NCBI RefSeq assembly: GCF_000714545.1
Contig: NZ_AUNB01000024.1
Coordinates: 1-48,601, forward strand
Reading direction: 5' to 3'
Source: Thioclava indica
GTDB lineage: Bacteria; Pseudomonadota; Alphaproteobacteria; Rhodobacterales; Rhodobacteraceae
DNA length: 48,601 nucleotides
Within the stretch, counting starts at the first letter, position 1. Every line of letters begins with the position of its first letter. The position numbers and the translations under genes were made by a program. The notes below the pieces were generated by a model. The model made no database searches, was not told the origin of the DNA, and saw nothing but the letters and a program-made list of their open reading frames with translations. Shown in pieces: positions 35,105-43,676 of the stretch.

Positions 35105-35515
35105 TGTGAACCTGACCTGTAAGGTGCGGTTGCTCATGGAGCATCAAGTTTGGCGGTCGTAGCTTATCTCGGAGGGCTTCATAAGGCGTTTTGCCGTTGT
35201 GTTCGCCAAGAGGCCTGTGGACGTTGAAGAACCGCTCCCATTTGCCCAGTTTTTGCTTCGAGTTCTGGCGCCGTCCCATTGGCGTGACGTTTAGGGATCG
35301 GTGGCGCGTTTAGCAGGCCGACTTCCCGCGCCCTGCGTAGTCTTTGCTCCATCGGTAAAAGCTCGTCCTACCAATCCCAAAACAGCGGCATGCTTTGGCG
35401 ACCTCGCCGATCTCCTTGGCTGGAAATCTCCCAGCTTGATGAAACTGTTCCGCGAGTAACGGCATTCTTATATTCCATTGTGATGAACGAAGCATGGACT
35501 CGACAGGATTCAACT
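35105..35515 (-). mobile_element. IS481-family remnant, internally deleted
   Basis: The reverse strand carries the start of an IS481-type transposase (HTH piece EIGEVAKACRCFGIGRTSFY, then RWSKDY) and, after a deletion of most of the DDE core, its C-terminus (KLGKWERFFNVHRP and EHNGKTPYEALRDKL). The two halves join near 35275-35285 with frame changes. TGTGAACCTGACCTGT at 35105 may be the terminal repeat, with a weaker partner near 35499-35515. It begins 12 bases after the tpsB stop. Confidence 0.7.
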
Positions 35516-35631
35516 TGATCTGAAGGCCAATACTTGAAGCAGACTAAACCTAAAGGGCAGGGCTGCATCGTGACCGAAGCAGACCAGGCTGGACCGCTCT
35601 GCTCGAATTGGCTCTTTCCGGGAAATCGGAT

Positions 35632-35903
35632 TGAATCGTCCCCATTTTACCGGCGACCTTTAGCTTCATTTCACGCGACCACATCGAGCACGTCGCGCTG
35701 TGCATAGAAGGTCTCTTCTGCCTCGGCTGGTGGGATGCAATGGCCGCAAACGCGCCCGCCTGCGTTTCGTATGAACCTTGATGCTCAAAGACCATCTGGA
35801 CCGCGCGCGGACCTCAGGTGAGGCGCGATTTGCCATTTTGCTTTCCGTCATAACCATCATCCTTGGTTAAGTTGATGGTCTCCGACAAACCCGGGGCGAT
35901 TCA
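35632..35903 (-). mobile_element. IS3-family remnant reduced to its ends (MITE-like)
   Basis: About 270 bases keep both IS3 ends, the first codons of orfA (MMVMTESKMANRASPEVRAR, start at 35860, soon frameshifted) and the transposase tail (AEAEETFYAQRDVLDVVA), with everything between deleted. The tail is nearly identical to that of the remnant at 9858-10441. In both copies the sequence leaves the intact IS at the same point in orfA, just after GCCATTGCATC. Here CATC occurs at both sides of the joint, suggesting a microhomology deletion. The ends may extend to about 35909. Confidence 0.78.
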
Positions 35904-36009
35904 CTTCAGTTTTTGCTATCGCCGCCTTCATGCGGGAACCGGTGGTAAGCGCCCCCGGCGAGGCCGAAAGCCACAGGGCTGAACGATGGATTCCGCGAAA
36001 GCACGTAAA

Positions 36010-36420
36010 GCTGGCGCGAGGTGCTCCTCGATCTTAAGCGACGCGGCCTGAAACAGGCCCACAGAGATCATCGGGGACGGCGCTCTGGGCTTCTGGGCCG
36101 CTCTCCGGGAGGTCTTCGTCTCGACCCGGGAGCAGCGCTGTTGGGGCCACAAGACGATGAATGTGGTGAACGCGCTGCTGACGTTCTATGACTATCCGGC
36201 GGAACACTGGAAGCACGTCCGGACGTCAAGCCCCATCGAGAGCCCCTTCGCAACCGTAAGATACTGCACCAAACGCATTAAGGGGGGCCTAAGTCGGAAG
36301 ACCGGACTCGCCATGGCCTTCAAGCTGATGATGTCGGCGCAGAAAAAATGGTGCAAACTCGATGGCCAAAACCGACTGCCGGAGATCAATTTGAGCTTCG
36401 CGACGGTCTCCGTCACCTTC
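36010..36420 (+). pseudogene. IS256-family transposase remnant
   Basis: The + strand shows the middle and end of an IS256 (Mutator-type) transposase: LKRRGLKQAH in one frame, then GDGALGFWAALREVF and TREQRCWGHKTMNVVNAL in another, joined directly to LLTFYDYPAEHWKHVRTS, SPIESPFATVR and a FKLMMSAQKKW tail. About 40 residues expected between VNAL and LTFYD are missing, and the first half of the gene is absent. The whole is non-functional. Confidence 0.8.
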
Positions 36421-36653
36421 AAATCGCCGCCTGATCAAGCGTCACCAACTTTCGTCCATATCTGCGGAGATTGGGTGGAGACTTCAACGGCTAGAGATAG
36501 TCGACAGAAAGCGATCAGCGGAGTTTTCGCTGCTCGCGGGGATGGCGCGCCGGACTTTCAGTGTTATCTTGACCCTCAACGGTCAAAGCGGCGCTCAAGA
36601 ATGACAATCATCGGTCAAGCTGGGGGCGCTGCCCCCTCTGGCTTCGCCATTCA

Positions 36654-36725
36654 CCCCCGGGATATTTAAATCAAGAGGAAGGGCGCGCGGAGTCTGGCTT
36701 CTAAGTGTTGGAAATATCCCGGGGG
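36654..36725. repeat. Inverted repeat with CCCCCGGGATATTT arms
   Basis: CCCCCGGGATATTT (36654-36667) and AAATATCCCGGGGG (36712-36725) are perfect 14-base inverted copies. They lie between the IS256 remnant and the ABC ATPase, with further GC-rich hairpins on both sides. The form is typical of interspersed repeats in Rhodobacterales and may mark the right border of the island. Confidence 0.75.
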
Positions 36726-36738
36726 AGCGCGTAAGCGC

Positions 36739-36753
36739 GGGGGCAGAGCCCCC
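36739..36753 (-). terminator. Hairpin directly after the ABC ATPase stop
   Basis: GGGGGC (36739-36744) and GCCCCC (36748-36753) form a perfect six-base stem around AGA, touching the stop codon of the minus-strand ATPase gene. There is no T-run after it, so it may stabilise the mRNA end rather than act as a classical terminator. Confidence 0.45.
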
Positions 36754-37685
36754 TATTGGTTCGACGTTAGTGAGACGAAGACCTCTTCGAGACCCGGTTG
36801 TTCGGTCGCGACATCGCGGATCTCGATTCCGGCGGCGCGGATGGCGTCGAGGATGTCCTCGGCAGCGGTCTTGTTGCGGGCATAGGTGAAGGCGAGGCGG
36901 CCGCCGGGGCGCGCTTCCATGCTGACCCCGTCGGGCAGCGCGATTTGACCGGGCGCGGGGGCGCGCGGCTCGACGACCAGCGCTTTGCGATCCATTCGGC
37001 CCAGAAGGTTGGCGGTGGTGTCACGCACGATCAACTCGCCATGGTTGATGATCGCGATTTCGTCACACATTTCTTCGGCTTCTTCGAGGTAATGGGTTGT
37101 CAGGATAATTGTCATGCCCTGTTCGTTCAGCTTGCGCACATTGCGCCACAGCATCGCGCGCAGCTCGATATCGACGCCTGCGGTGGGTTCGTCGAGCACC
37201 AGAATTTGCGGGCGATGCACGAGTGCCTTGGCCAGCAGTAAGCGCCGCTTCATCCCGCCGGAAAGGTTGCGGGCATAGGCCTCGGCCTTGTCGCTTAGCC
37301 CCACAAGGTCCAGAATCTCATCGGTCCAGCGTTCCGATTTTGGCACACCATAAAGCCCCGCCTGGGTTTCGAGCGCCGCGCGGGGCGTGAAAAACGGGTC
37401 CATGTTGATTTCTTGTGGCATCACGCCGATGGCGGCGCGCGACTGGCGCGGGTTCACGTCTTGATCGAAACCCCAGATCACGACCTGCCCGTCGGTCTTT
37501 TTCACCAAGCCGGCCAAGATATTGATTAGCGTTGATTTTCCGGCGCCGTTCGGCCCCAAAAGCCCAAAGATCGTGCCCGCCGGGATTGTCAAATCCAACC
37601 CCTTGATCGCCTCTTTCGGGGCCTGCTTTTTGCCCCCGGCATAGGTCTTGCGCAAACCTTTGACTTCGATTGCCTGCTGTTCCAA
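36753..37685 (-). CDS. ABC transporter ATP-binding protein (ABC-2 type exporter)
   Basis: This 310-residue ATPase should power an ABC-2 type exporter at the inner membrane. Walker [10 protein letters not shown] is at residues 44-52, the signature LSGGMKRRL and Walker [11 protein letters not shown] follow in order, and the switch histidine is in [11 protein letters not shown]. The C-terminal 80 residues form the small extra domain typical of YadG/CcmA-like exporters. A permease (YadH-like) usually accompanies this gene, but downstream, toward the left, there are only repeats and IS remnants, so the partner is elsewhere or has been lost. The substrate cannot be named. Confidence 0.93.
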   Translation of the reverse strand: MEQQAIEVKGLRKTYAGGKKQAPKEAIKGLDLTIPAGTIFGLLGPNGAGKSTLINILAGLVKKTDGQVVIWGFDQDVNPRQSRAAIGVMPQEINMDPFFTPRAALETQAGLYGVPKSERWTDEILDLVGLSDKAEAYARNLSGGMKRRLLLAKALVHRPQILVLDEPTAGVDIELRAMLWRNVRKLNEQGMTIILTTHYLEEAEEMCDEIAIINHGELIVRDTTANLLGRMDRKALVVEPRAPAPGQIALPDGVSMEARPGGRLAFTYARNKTAAEDILDAIRAAGIEIRDVATEQPGLEEVFVSLTSNQ

Positions 37686-37767
37686 CTTGCCCCGCCTTTC
37701 GCGATTGCTAGAATGGTGCCCAAGCGATGGGCGCGTCCCTTTGCGCCCCTATATAGACGGAGCTGCC

Positions 37768-37974
37768 ATGACTGCCACTTCTTCGCAACCTGCCCCCGAG
37801 GCACCCGAGACCGAAATCGTCACCCATTGGAAGGTCGCCTGCGATGGTGGCGAGGGCGCGTTGGGCCATCCGCGCGTTTGGCTGTCGATCCCGCGCGATA
37901 CCGGGTTTGTCGAATGTGGCTATTGCGACAAACGCTATGTCATCGACCGCGAACATGCGCATGATGATCACTAA
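37768..37974 (+). CDS. Zinc-finger domain protein (CHCC type)
   Basis: This 68-residue protein has the CX..HX..CX2C pattern: Cys in KVACDGG, His in LGHPRVWL, then CGYC, followed by DKRYVID. It resembles the CHCC zinc-binding domain shared with the mitochondrial complex I subunit NDUFS6, which alphaproteobacteria carry as a free small protein. ATG 37768 is chosen because the family starts here; the longer upstream frame reads into the divergent ABC promoter region. It is divergent from the ATPase gene and ends in a good terminator. Confidence 0.9.
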   Translation: MTATSSQPAPEAPETEIVTHWKVACDGGEGALGHPRVWLSIPRDTGFVECGYCDKRYVIDREHAHDDH

Positions 37975-37998
37975 GCGCGGTTTGCGTTTATTTAGGAA

Positions 37999-38022
37999 GG
38001 GCGGCGTTTAGCCGTCCTTTTT
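37999..38022 (+). terminator. Intrinsic terminator after the zinc-finger gene
   Basis: GGGCGGC (37999-38005) pairs with GCCGTCC (38011-38017) around GTTTA, followed by five T. It ends the + strand transcript and overlaps the last codons of the minus-strand gene 38008-38142, so it also works at the convergence of the two genes. Confidence 0.75.
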
Positions 38023-38142
38023 CTTTTGCGCGGCGGCCTTCATGCGCGCCAGCAATTCGGCCTTGGGGGGCGCTTTGCCATAAGGGTTCTTTTCCGATCC
38101 CTTGGCGTTGTGTTCGTTATGGGCGGGGGCATGTTTGGCCAT
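38008..38142 (-). CDS. Small basic hypothetical protein (44 residues)
   Basis: MAKHAPAHNEHNAKGSEKNP opens a highly polar, Lys/Ala-rich 44-residue protein that ends in AQKKKDG. AGGAGG lies 6 bases before ATG (38142 on the minus strand) and decides this start; a longer version from 38172 lacks such a site. No known domain, signal or membrane segment is visible. It looks like a real gene because of the strong ribosome site and biased composition, but the function is unknown. Confidence 0.65.
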   Translation of the reverse strand: MAKHAPAHNEHNAKGSEKNPYGKAPPKAELLARMKAAAQKKKDG

Positions 38143-38318
38143 ACTCGCACCTCCTGATTTGGAATAATCCATCGCGTGATCCTTTTGCACGGGCTTTGCA
38201 GACAGATGGGCTATCACAGGGTTTTGCGCAAGGGCATGCGCGAAGACGGGCGAGTGCTGGCACTGGGTGGCGCGCTGTGGCACAACCAACCCAAAGCGCG
38301 CGAAGGAGGGCTGTTTTC

Positions 38319-41135
38319 ATGGCATTCGGCAAAGGTTGTCACCTGCATCTGATCGACGGATCGGCCTTTATTTTCCGCGCCTATCACGCGCTGCCGCCGC
38401 TGACGCGCAAATCCGATGGCTTGCCGGTTGGGGCTGTGGCCGGGTTTTGCAACATGCTGTGGAAATATATCGAAGACGCCAAGGGCGCAGATGCGCCGAC
38501 CCATGCAGCGGTGATTTTTGATAAGGGCAGCCATACGTTTCGCAATGACATGTATGACAAATACAAGGCCAATCGCGACGAGATGCCTCAGGATTTGCGC
38601 CCGCAAATGCCGCTGACGCGTGAGGCGACAAAGGCATTCAATATCGCTTGCGAAGAGCTGGCGGGCTATGAGGCTGACGACATTATCGCCACATTGGCGC
38701 GTCAGGCGCGTGAGGCGGGCGGGCGCGTGACGATCATTTCTTCGGATAAGGATTTGATGCAGCTCGTCGGTGGCGGCGTCGAGATGTTTGATGCGATGAA
38801 AAACCGGGCCATCGGTGTCGAAGAGGTCGAGGCCAAATTTGGCGTTGGCCCGGATCGCGTGATCGACGTGCAGGCGCTGGCGGGCGATTCGGTCGATAAT
38901 ATTCCGGGCGCGCCGGGGATCGGTGTGAAAACGGCGGCTTTGTTAATCAACGAATACGGGGATCTGGAAACGCTGTTGGAACGCGCTGGCGAGATCAAAC
39001 AGCCCAAACGCCGCGAGTCGCTGGTTGAGAATGCGGATCAGATCCGGCTGTCGAAACAGCTTGTGACACTGGACCCGCAAACGCCGATCACCTTTACGCT
39101 GGATGATCTGGAGATCCGCGAGCCGCTGGTCGAAACGCTGCTGGAGTTCCTCAACCAGATGGAATTCCGCACTCTCACGCGCCGCGTGGCTGAAAAGTTT
39201 AACACCGAGCCGCCGCCCGCGATTGAGGTCACCGCCTCGACGGATGCGGCAACACCTGCGAAAGACGTGCCGCCGATCACGCCGGAAAATTACGTCTGCA
39301 TCCGCGATGCTGAAACGCTCACGCAATGGCTTGATCAGGCGCGTGCGCGCGGTTGGGTTGCGGTCGATACCGAGACGACCTCGCTTGATGAAATGCAGGC
39401 CGATCTGGTCGGTGTGTCACTGTGCATCGAGGCGGGCCAAGCGGCCTATATTCCGCTGGGCCATTCCACGGGCGAGGGCGATTTGTTTGGCGGGTCCGAG
39501 CGCGCCGAGGGGCAGATGGATTTCGACGCGGCACTGGCGCTGCTCAAACCTGTGCTGGAGGATGCATCGATCCTCAAAATCGGTCAGAACATGAAGTATG
39601 ACTTCAAGATTTTTGCGCGGAACGGCATTCGGGTCGCCCCGATCGATGACACGATGTTGATGAGTTATGCGATGTTCTCGGGGCTGCACAACCACGGCAT
39701 GGATGCGCTCTCGGATCGCTATCTCAACCACCAGCCGCTCCCGATCAAAGAGCTGATCGGCTCGGGCAAATCCCAGATCACCTTTGACAAGGTCGCCATC
39801 GACACCGCCACGCGCTATGCCGCCGAAGATGCCGATATCACGTTGCGGCTGTGGCAGCAGTTCAAGCCGCGCCTGCACCGAGAACAGGTCACCACCGTCT
39901 ATGAAACGCTGGAGCGCCCGATGGTGCCGGTGCTCGCGGATATGGAGATGGCGGGGGTTAAGGTGGACGCGCAGGTTTTGTCGCGCATGTCTAACGCGTT
40001 TGCGCAAAAACTGGCCGGGCTTGAGGATGAGATCGCGCAGATCGCGGGCACGCCGTTCAATGTCGGATCACCCAAGCAGTTGGGTGAAATCCTGTTCGAT
40101 CAGATGGGCGTTGAGGGTGGCAAAAAGGGCAAGACCGGAGCCTATGGCACGGGTGCCGATGTGCTGGAAGACGTGACCACGCTAGAGGATGTGAACCCGC
40201 AGGCGGCCAAGTTAGCGGCGCGAGTGTTGGATTGGCGCCAGATCTCCAAGCTGAAATCAACCTATACGGACGCGCTGCAAACCCATGTGAACCCCGATAC
40301 GGGCCGCGTGCACACGTCTTATTCCATCGCGGGGGCGAATACCGGGCGCTTGGCTTCGACCGATCCGAACTTGCAGAACATTCCCGTGCGCTCTGAAGAA
40401 GGTCGCCGCATCCGCGAGGCATTTGTCGCCGGGCCGGGAATGAAGGTCGTCTCGCTCGATTATAGCCAAATTGAGCTGCGCATTCTGGCCCATGTCGCGG
40501 ATCTGCCCGAGATGAAGCAGGCGTTCAAAGAGGGTCAGGATATTCACGCGATGACGGCGTCGGAGATGTTCGACGTGCCGCTTGATCAGATGACCCCTGA
40601 CATCCGCCGTCAGGCGAAGGCGATCAATTTCGGGGTGATCTACGGGATTTCCGGCTTTGGTCTGGCGCGCAATCTGCGCATTCCGCGCGCGGAGGCGCAG
40701 GGCTTTATCGACCGCTATTTCGAACGCTTCCCTGGCATCCGGCAATATATGGACGATACGGTGGGTTTCGCCAAAGAGCATAAATTCGTGCAAACCTTGT
40801 TTGGCCGTAAAATCCATACGCCCGAGATCACCGCCAAAGGCCCCGCCGCAGGTTTCGCCAAACGCGCTGCGATCAACGCGCCGATCCAAGGGGCGGCGGC
40901 TGATATTATCCGGCGCGCAATGATCCGCATGCCCGCAGCGATTGGGGGTTTGCCTGCGACGATGCTTTTACAGGTTCATGACGAACTGATCTTTGAGGTC
41001 GAGGAAGGCGCGGTTGATGATCTGATCACGGTGGCACGCGCGACGATGGAAGGGGCCGCCGAGCCGGTCGTGAAACTGTCGGTGCCCTTGGTCGTCGATG
41101 CGGGGCAGGGCGCAAGCTGGGCCGAGGCGCATTAA
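38319..41135 (+). CDS. polA: DNA polymerase I (PolA)
   Basis: PolA fills gaps and removes RNA primers during replication and repair. The 938-residue protein has a 5' nuclease domain (about 1-295), a 3'-5' exonuclease domain with Asp350 and Glu352 in VAVDTETTS plus the later GQNMKYDFK and YAAEDADITLR motifs, and the polymerase domain. The polymerase domain shows motif A with Asp714 (SLDYSQIELRI), the O-helix RRQAKAINFGVIYG and motif C with Asp888 (QVHDELIFEV). All exonuclease acidic residues are present, so proofreading is expected to be active. ATG 38319 is chosen over an upstream in-frame start because GGAGGG lies 8 bases before it. Confidence 0.97.
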   Translation: MAFGKGCHLHLIDGSAFIFRAYHALPPLTRKSDGLPVGAVAGFCNMLWKYIEDAKGADAPTHAAVIFDKGSHTFRNDMYDKYKANRDEMPQDLRPQMPLTREATKAFNIACEELAGYEADDIIATLARQAREAGGRVTIISSDKDLMQLVGGGVEMFDAMKNRAIGVEEVEAKFGVGPDRVIDVQALAGDSVDNIPGAPGIGVKTAALLINEYGDLETLLERAGEIKQPKRRESLVENADQIRLSKQLVTLDPQTPITFTLDDLEIREPLVETLLEFLNQMEFRTLTRRVAEKFNTEPPPAIEVTASTDAATPAKDVPPITPENYVCIRDAETLTQWLDQARARGWVAVDTETTSLDEMQADLVGVSLCIEAGQAAYIPLGHSTGEGDLFGGSERAEGQMDFDAALALLKPVLEDASILKIGQNMKYDFKIFARNGIRVAPIDDTMLMSYAMFSGLHNHGMDALSDRYLNHQPLPIKELIGSGKSQITFDKVAIDTATRYAAEDADITLRLWQQFKPRLHREQVTTVYETLERPMVPVLADMEMAGVKVDAQVLSRMSNAFAQKLAGLEDEIAQIAGTPFNVGSPKQLGEILFDQMGVEGGKKGKTGAYGTGADVLEDVTTLEDVNPQAAKLAARVLDWRQISKLKSTYTDALQTHVNPDTGRVHTSYSIAGANTGRLASTDPNLQNIPVRSEEGRRIREAFVAGPGMKVVSLDYSQIELRILAHVADLPEMKQAFKEGQDIHAMTASEMFDVPLDQMTPDIRRQAKAINFGVIYGISGFGLARNLRIPRAEAQGFIDRYFERFPGIRQYMDDTVGFAKEHKFVQTLFGRKIHTPEITAKGPAAGFAKRAAINAPIQGAAADIIRRAMIRMPAAIGGLPATMLLQVHDELIFEVEEGAVDDLITVARATMEGAAEPVVKLSVPLVVDAGQGASWAEAH

Positions 41136-41166
41136 CGCCTTTGGGCACTGCGCTGAAGTCTAGGAT

Positions 41167-41200
41167 GCCTCCGGCGGGAGTATTTATGGCCAGATGAAAG
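41167..41200. repeat. Interspersed repeat copy between polA and hyi
   Basis: GCCTCCGGCGGGAGTATTT (41167-41185) is identical to 4975-4993, and the following bases (...AGATGAAA) also match. Here only one arm is present, so no large hairpin forms. It lies between the convergent polA and hyi genes. Confidence 0.7.
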
Positions 41201-41212
41201 GGCGCGGCGCGT

Positions 41213-41977
41213 TCAGTCTGTGTCTTGGGCCGTCAGCCAGCCCAAAGTGTCGCGCGTTTCGGTCGTGGGTTTGTATTCCGCCGCAGCAAATCCCGCATAG
41301 CCATCTGCATCCAGCGTGGCGAAAAACGCGTTCAGGTCGATCTCACCGCTGCCCGGAGCGCCACGCCCCGGGGCATCTGCGAACTGCACATGCGCGACGC
41401 GGGCGCGGTGTTTTTCCCATGTTGCGGGCACGTATTCGGTCAGCATGTGGGCGTGATAGGCGTCAAATTGCAGATGCAGGTTGGGCGCGTCCACTTCGTC
41501 CAGAATCTCGGCGGCCAAGTCGAAATCGTTCAGGAAATAATCGGGCATATCGATCGGGTTGATCGGCTCTATCGTCAGCGAGCGTTTGGGGGAGCGCGCT
41601 GCCGCCCATTTCAGATTTTCGATATAGGTTTTGCGTGCGACAACACCCTGCGCCTTGCCCGCCATGATGTGAATATGGCGCGGCCCCAGCACGTTGGCAA
41701 AGCGCATTGCGCGGTCGAAATCGCGGCGAAACCGCTCTTCGCAGCCTGGCACGGCGGCAAAACCGCGGTCACCGCCAGTCCAATTGGGCGGCGGCACGTT
41801 CATCAACACAAAGGTCAGATCGTGGCGCACCAGTTCGTGACGCATTTCTTGCGCGGAGAATTCGTAGGGAAACAGCACCTCAACGGCATCGAATCCGGCC
41901 TCTTTGGCGGCGGCGAAGCGCTCGATAAAGGGCAGCTCTGTGAACAGAAACGTCAGGTTGGCGGCGAATTTGGGCAT
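41213..41977 (-). CDS. hyi: Hydroxypyruvate isomerase family protein
   Basis: This 254-residue TIM-barrel protein matches the hydroxypyruvate isomerase/2-oxo-tetronate isomerase family, which interconverts hydroxypyruvate and tartronate semialdehyde in glyoxylate metabolism. Typical features are MPKFAANLTFLFTE at the start, LTIEPINPIDMPDYF with a metal-binding Glu, HLQFDAYHAHM, VAHVQFADAPGR and the final AAEYKPT Glu. The ATG directly follows the stop of DUF1285 with no gap, so the two are co-transcribed. No other glyoxylate gene is seen, so the exact substrate is uncertain. Confidence 0.88.
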   Translation of the reverse strand: MPKFAANLTFLFTELPFIERFAAAKEAGFDAVEVLFPYEFSAQEMRHELVRHDLTFVLMNVPPPNWTGGDRGFAAVPGCEERFRRDFDRAMRFANVLGPRHIHIMAGKAQGVVARKTYIENLKWAAARSPKRSLTIEPINPIDMPDYFLNDFDLAAEILDEVDAPNLHLQFDAYHAHMLTEYVPATWEKHRARVAHVQFADAPGRGAPGSGEIDLNAFFATLDADGYAGFAAAEYKPTTETRDTLGWLTAQDTD

Positions 41978-42571
41978 TTACACCTCTGCGGCGGGCAGGA
42001 TCGGGAAGAACGCGCCAGACGAGATCACGCCCAGCCAATCCTGCCCCTCATGAGGCCGTGTCACCGCCAGATCGACCAGTCGATAAAAGCTTTTACGGTC
42101 GATTAACGCCTCAAGGCCGCGGTGCACATGCAGGTAGGGGCGCGGCGTGCCGTCCTCGCTATGCTGCACGCGGATTTTATGATCGCCATCGGCCAGAACA
42201 CTGTCGCCGACATTGGTTTCAAAGCGCAGGGTTTGGTCGTCGCCCGATCCTTCGGCCTCAAAGTCCACGGCGATAAAGGGGGCGTCCTGCACGCGAATGC
42301 CGACTTTCTCGACCGGAGTGACCAGAAAATACTTCCCCTCCTCCAGCTTCAGAATCGAGGCAAACAGGCGCACCAGCGGCGCGCGTCCAATCGGTGTGCC
42401 CAGATAAAACCACGTCCCATCGGCGCGAATTTCCATGTCTAGATCGCCGCAAAACGGCGGATTCCAAAGATGCACCGGTGGCGGGCCCTTTTTTGAGGCG
42501 CTTTTCGCCGCCTTCGCAAGGCCCTCTGCAGTGGGCGAATGGGCGGAATCTGTCTCTTTGTGATCCGTCAT
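41978..42571 (-). CDS. DUF1285 family protein
   Basis: This 197-residue soluble protein starts MTDHKETDSAHSPTAEG (ATG at 42571 on the minus strand) with a Lys/Ala-rich, probably disordered N-terminus. The DUF1285 core follows: HLWNPPFCGDLDMEIRADG, TWFYLGTPIGR, LVRLFASILKLEEGKYFLVT and VGIRVQDAPF. DUF1285 proteins have a PH-like fold of unknown function. It ends one base before hyi. The longer upstream frame overlaps the divergent MoxR gene and is not used. Confidence 0.9.
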   Translation of the reverse strand: MTDHKETDSAHSPTAEGLAKAAKSASKKGPPPVHLWNPPFCGDLDMEIRADGTWFYLGTPIGRAPLVRLFASILKLEEGKYFLVTPVEKVGIRVQDAPFIAVDFEAEGSGDDQTLRFETNVGDSVLADGDHKIRVQHSEDGTPRPYLHVHRGLEALIDRKSFYRLVDLAVTRPHEGQDWLGVISSGAFFPILPAAEV

Positions 42572-42644
42572 GTGAGTTTTGCCGTTTCTTGAGGCTGGGA
42601 TATCTGCTTTGCTGGGCAGCATACGGACCTCTGAGGAGAATGTC

Positions 42645-43676
42645 ATGGCCGAGCCCGAACAACTGATGAATGATATTGAACGTCTGGGAAAGAAGCTCGC
42701 GGATGCGCGCGCCTCCATTGACCGGCGTTTCATCGGGCAGGACCGGGTGGTTGAATTGGTTCTGGCCGCGATGCTGTCAGGCGGGCATGCGTTGCTGGTC
42801 GGGTTGCCGGGCTTGGGCAAGACGCTGCTGGTCGAGACGCTGTCGACCGTGATGGGGCTGGGGTCGAATCGCATCCAGTTCACGCCTGACCTGATGCCTG
42901 CTGATATTCTGGGCTCGGAGGTGCTGGAAACGGCACCCGATGGCAGTCGTGCGTTTCGCTTTCTCGAGGGGCCGGTGTTCTGCCAGCTTCTGATGGCAGA
43001 TGAAATCAACCGCGCCTCGCCGCGTACGCAATCTGCCTTGCTGCAAGCGATGCAGGAACGCGAGGTGACAATCGCGGGGCAACATCGCCCGCTTGGCCCG
43101 CCCTTCCATGTGCTCGCCACGCAGAACCCGATTGAGCAAGAAGGCACCTATCCGCTCCCCGAGGCGCAGCTTGACCGCTTTCTGGTGCAGGTCGATGTCG
43201 AATATCCCGACCGCGCGACCGAGCGAAACATCTTGCTGGCCACGACCGGAACGCTGGCCGAGTCGGCGCATGCGGTGTTCACGCCGGTTGAACTGATCGA
43301 GGCGCAGGGGATCGTGCGTCAGATGCCGGTGGGCGAAAAGGTTGTTGATGCGATCCTTGATCTGGTGCGCGCCTGCCGCCCGAATGAACCCGAGGCATCC
43401 GAGCAGGTGCGTGATGCTCTGGCTTGGGGGCCGGGACCGCGCGCCGCACAGGCCTTGATGCTGACGGTGCGGGCGCGGGCGCTGATCAACGGGCGGCTTG
43501 CGCCATCGCTTGAGGATGTGCAGGCGATGGCCCGTCCGGTGCTGATCCATCGCATGGCGCTTAGCTTTGCGGCGCGGGCGCGTGGCGAAACGCTGGATGC
43601 GCTGATCGGACGCGTTCTGGTTGAGGTGACGGGGGCCGAAGGCACAGCGGCCGGGGCCAGAGGGGCCGCGGCTTGA
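42645..43676 (+). CDS. MoxR-family AAA+ ATPase
   Basis: This 343-residue protein is a MoxR AAA+ ATPase, a chaperone-like ATPase that acts with VWA-domain partners. Walker A GLPGLGKT is at residues 53-60, Walker B is in LLMADEINRASP, and sensor 1 is in HVLATQNPIEQEGTYPLPEA; a C-terminal lid with LDALIGRVL follows. ATG 42645 is chosen because GAGGAGAA precedes it and the N-terminus from MAEPEQL fits the family; earlier in-frame ATGs overlap the divergent promoter region. It begins a four-gene operon. Confidence 0.95.
   Translation: MAEPEQLMNDIERLGKKLADARASIDRRFIGQDRVVELVLAAMLSGGHALLVGLPGLGKTLLVETLSTVMGLGSNRIQFTPDLMPADILGSEVLETAPDGSRAFRFLEGPVFCQLLMADEINRASPRTQSALLQAMQEREVTIAGQHRPLGPPFHVLATQNPIEQEGTYPLPEAQLDRFLVQVDVEYPDRATERNILLATTGTLAESAHAVFTPVELIEAQGIVRQMPVGEKVVDAILDLVRACRPNEPEASEQVRDALAWGPGPRAAQALMLTVRARALINGRLAPSLEDVQAMARPVLIHRMALSFAARARGETLDALIGRVLVEVTGAEGTAAGARGAAA

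Noticed and set aside
35943-35985. Resemblance to the sequence just before tRNA-Phe (9637-9675), possible island-border repeat
   Set aside because: Both contain GTAA.CGCCC...AGGCCGAAAG, but the match is patchy, needs gaps, and corresponds to DNA upstream of the tRNA rather than its 3' end. A chance similarity cannot be excluded.
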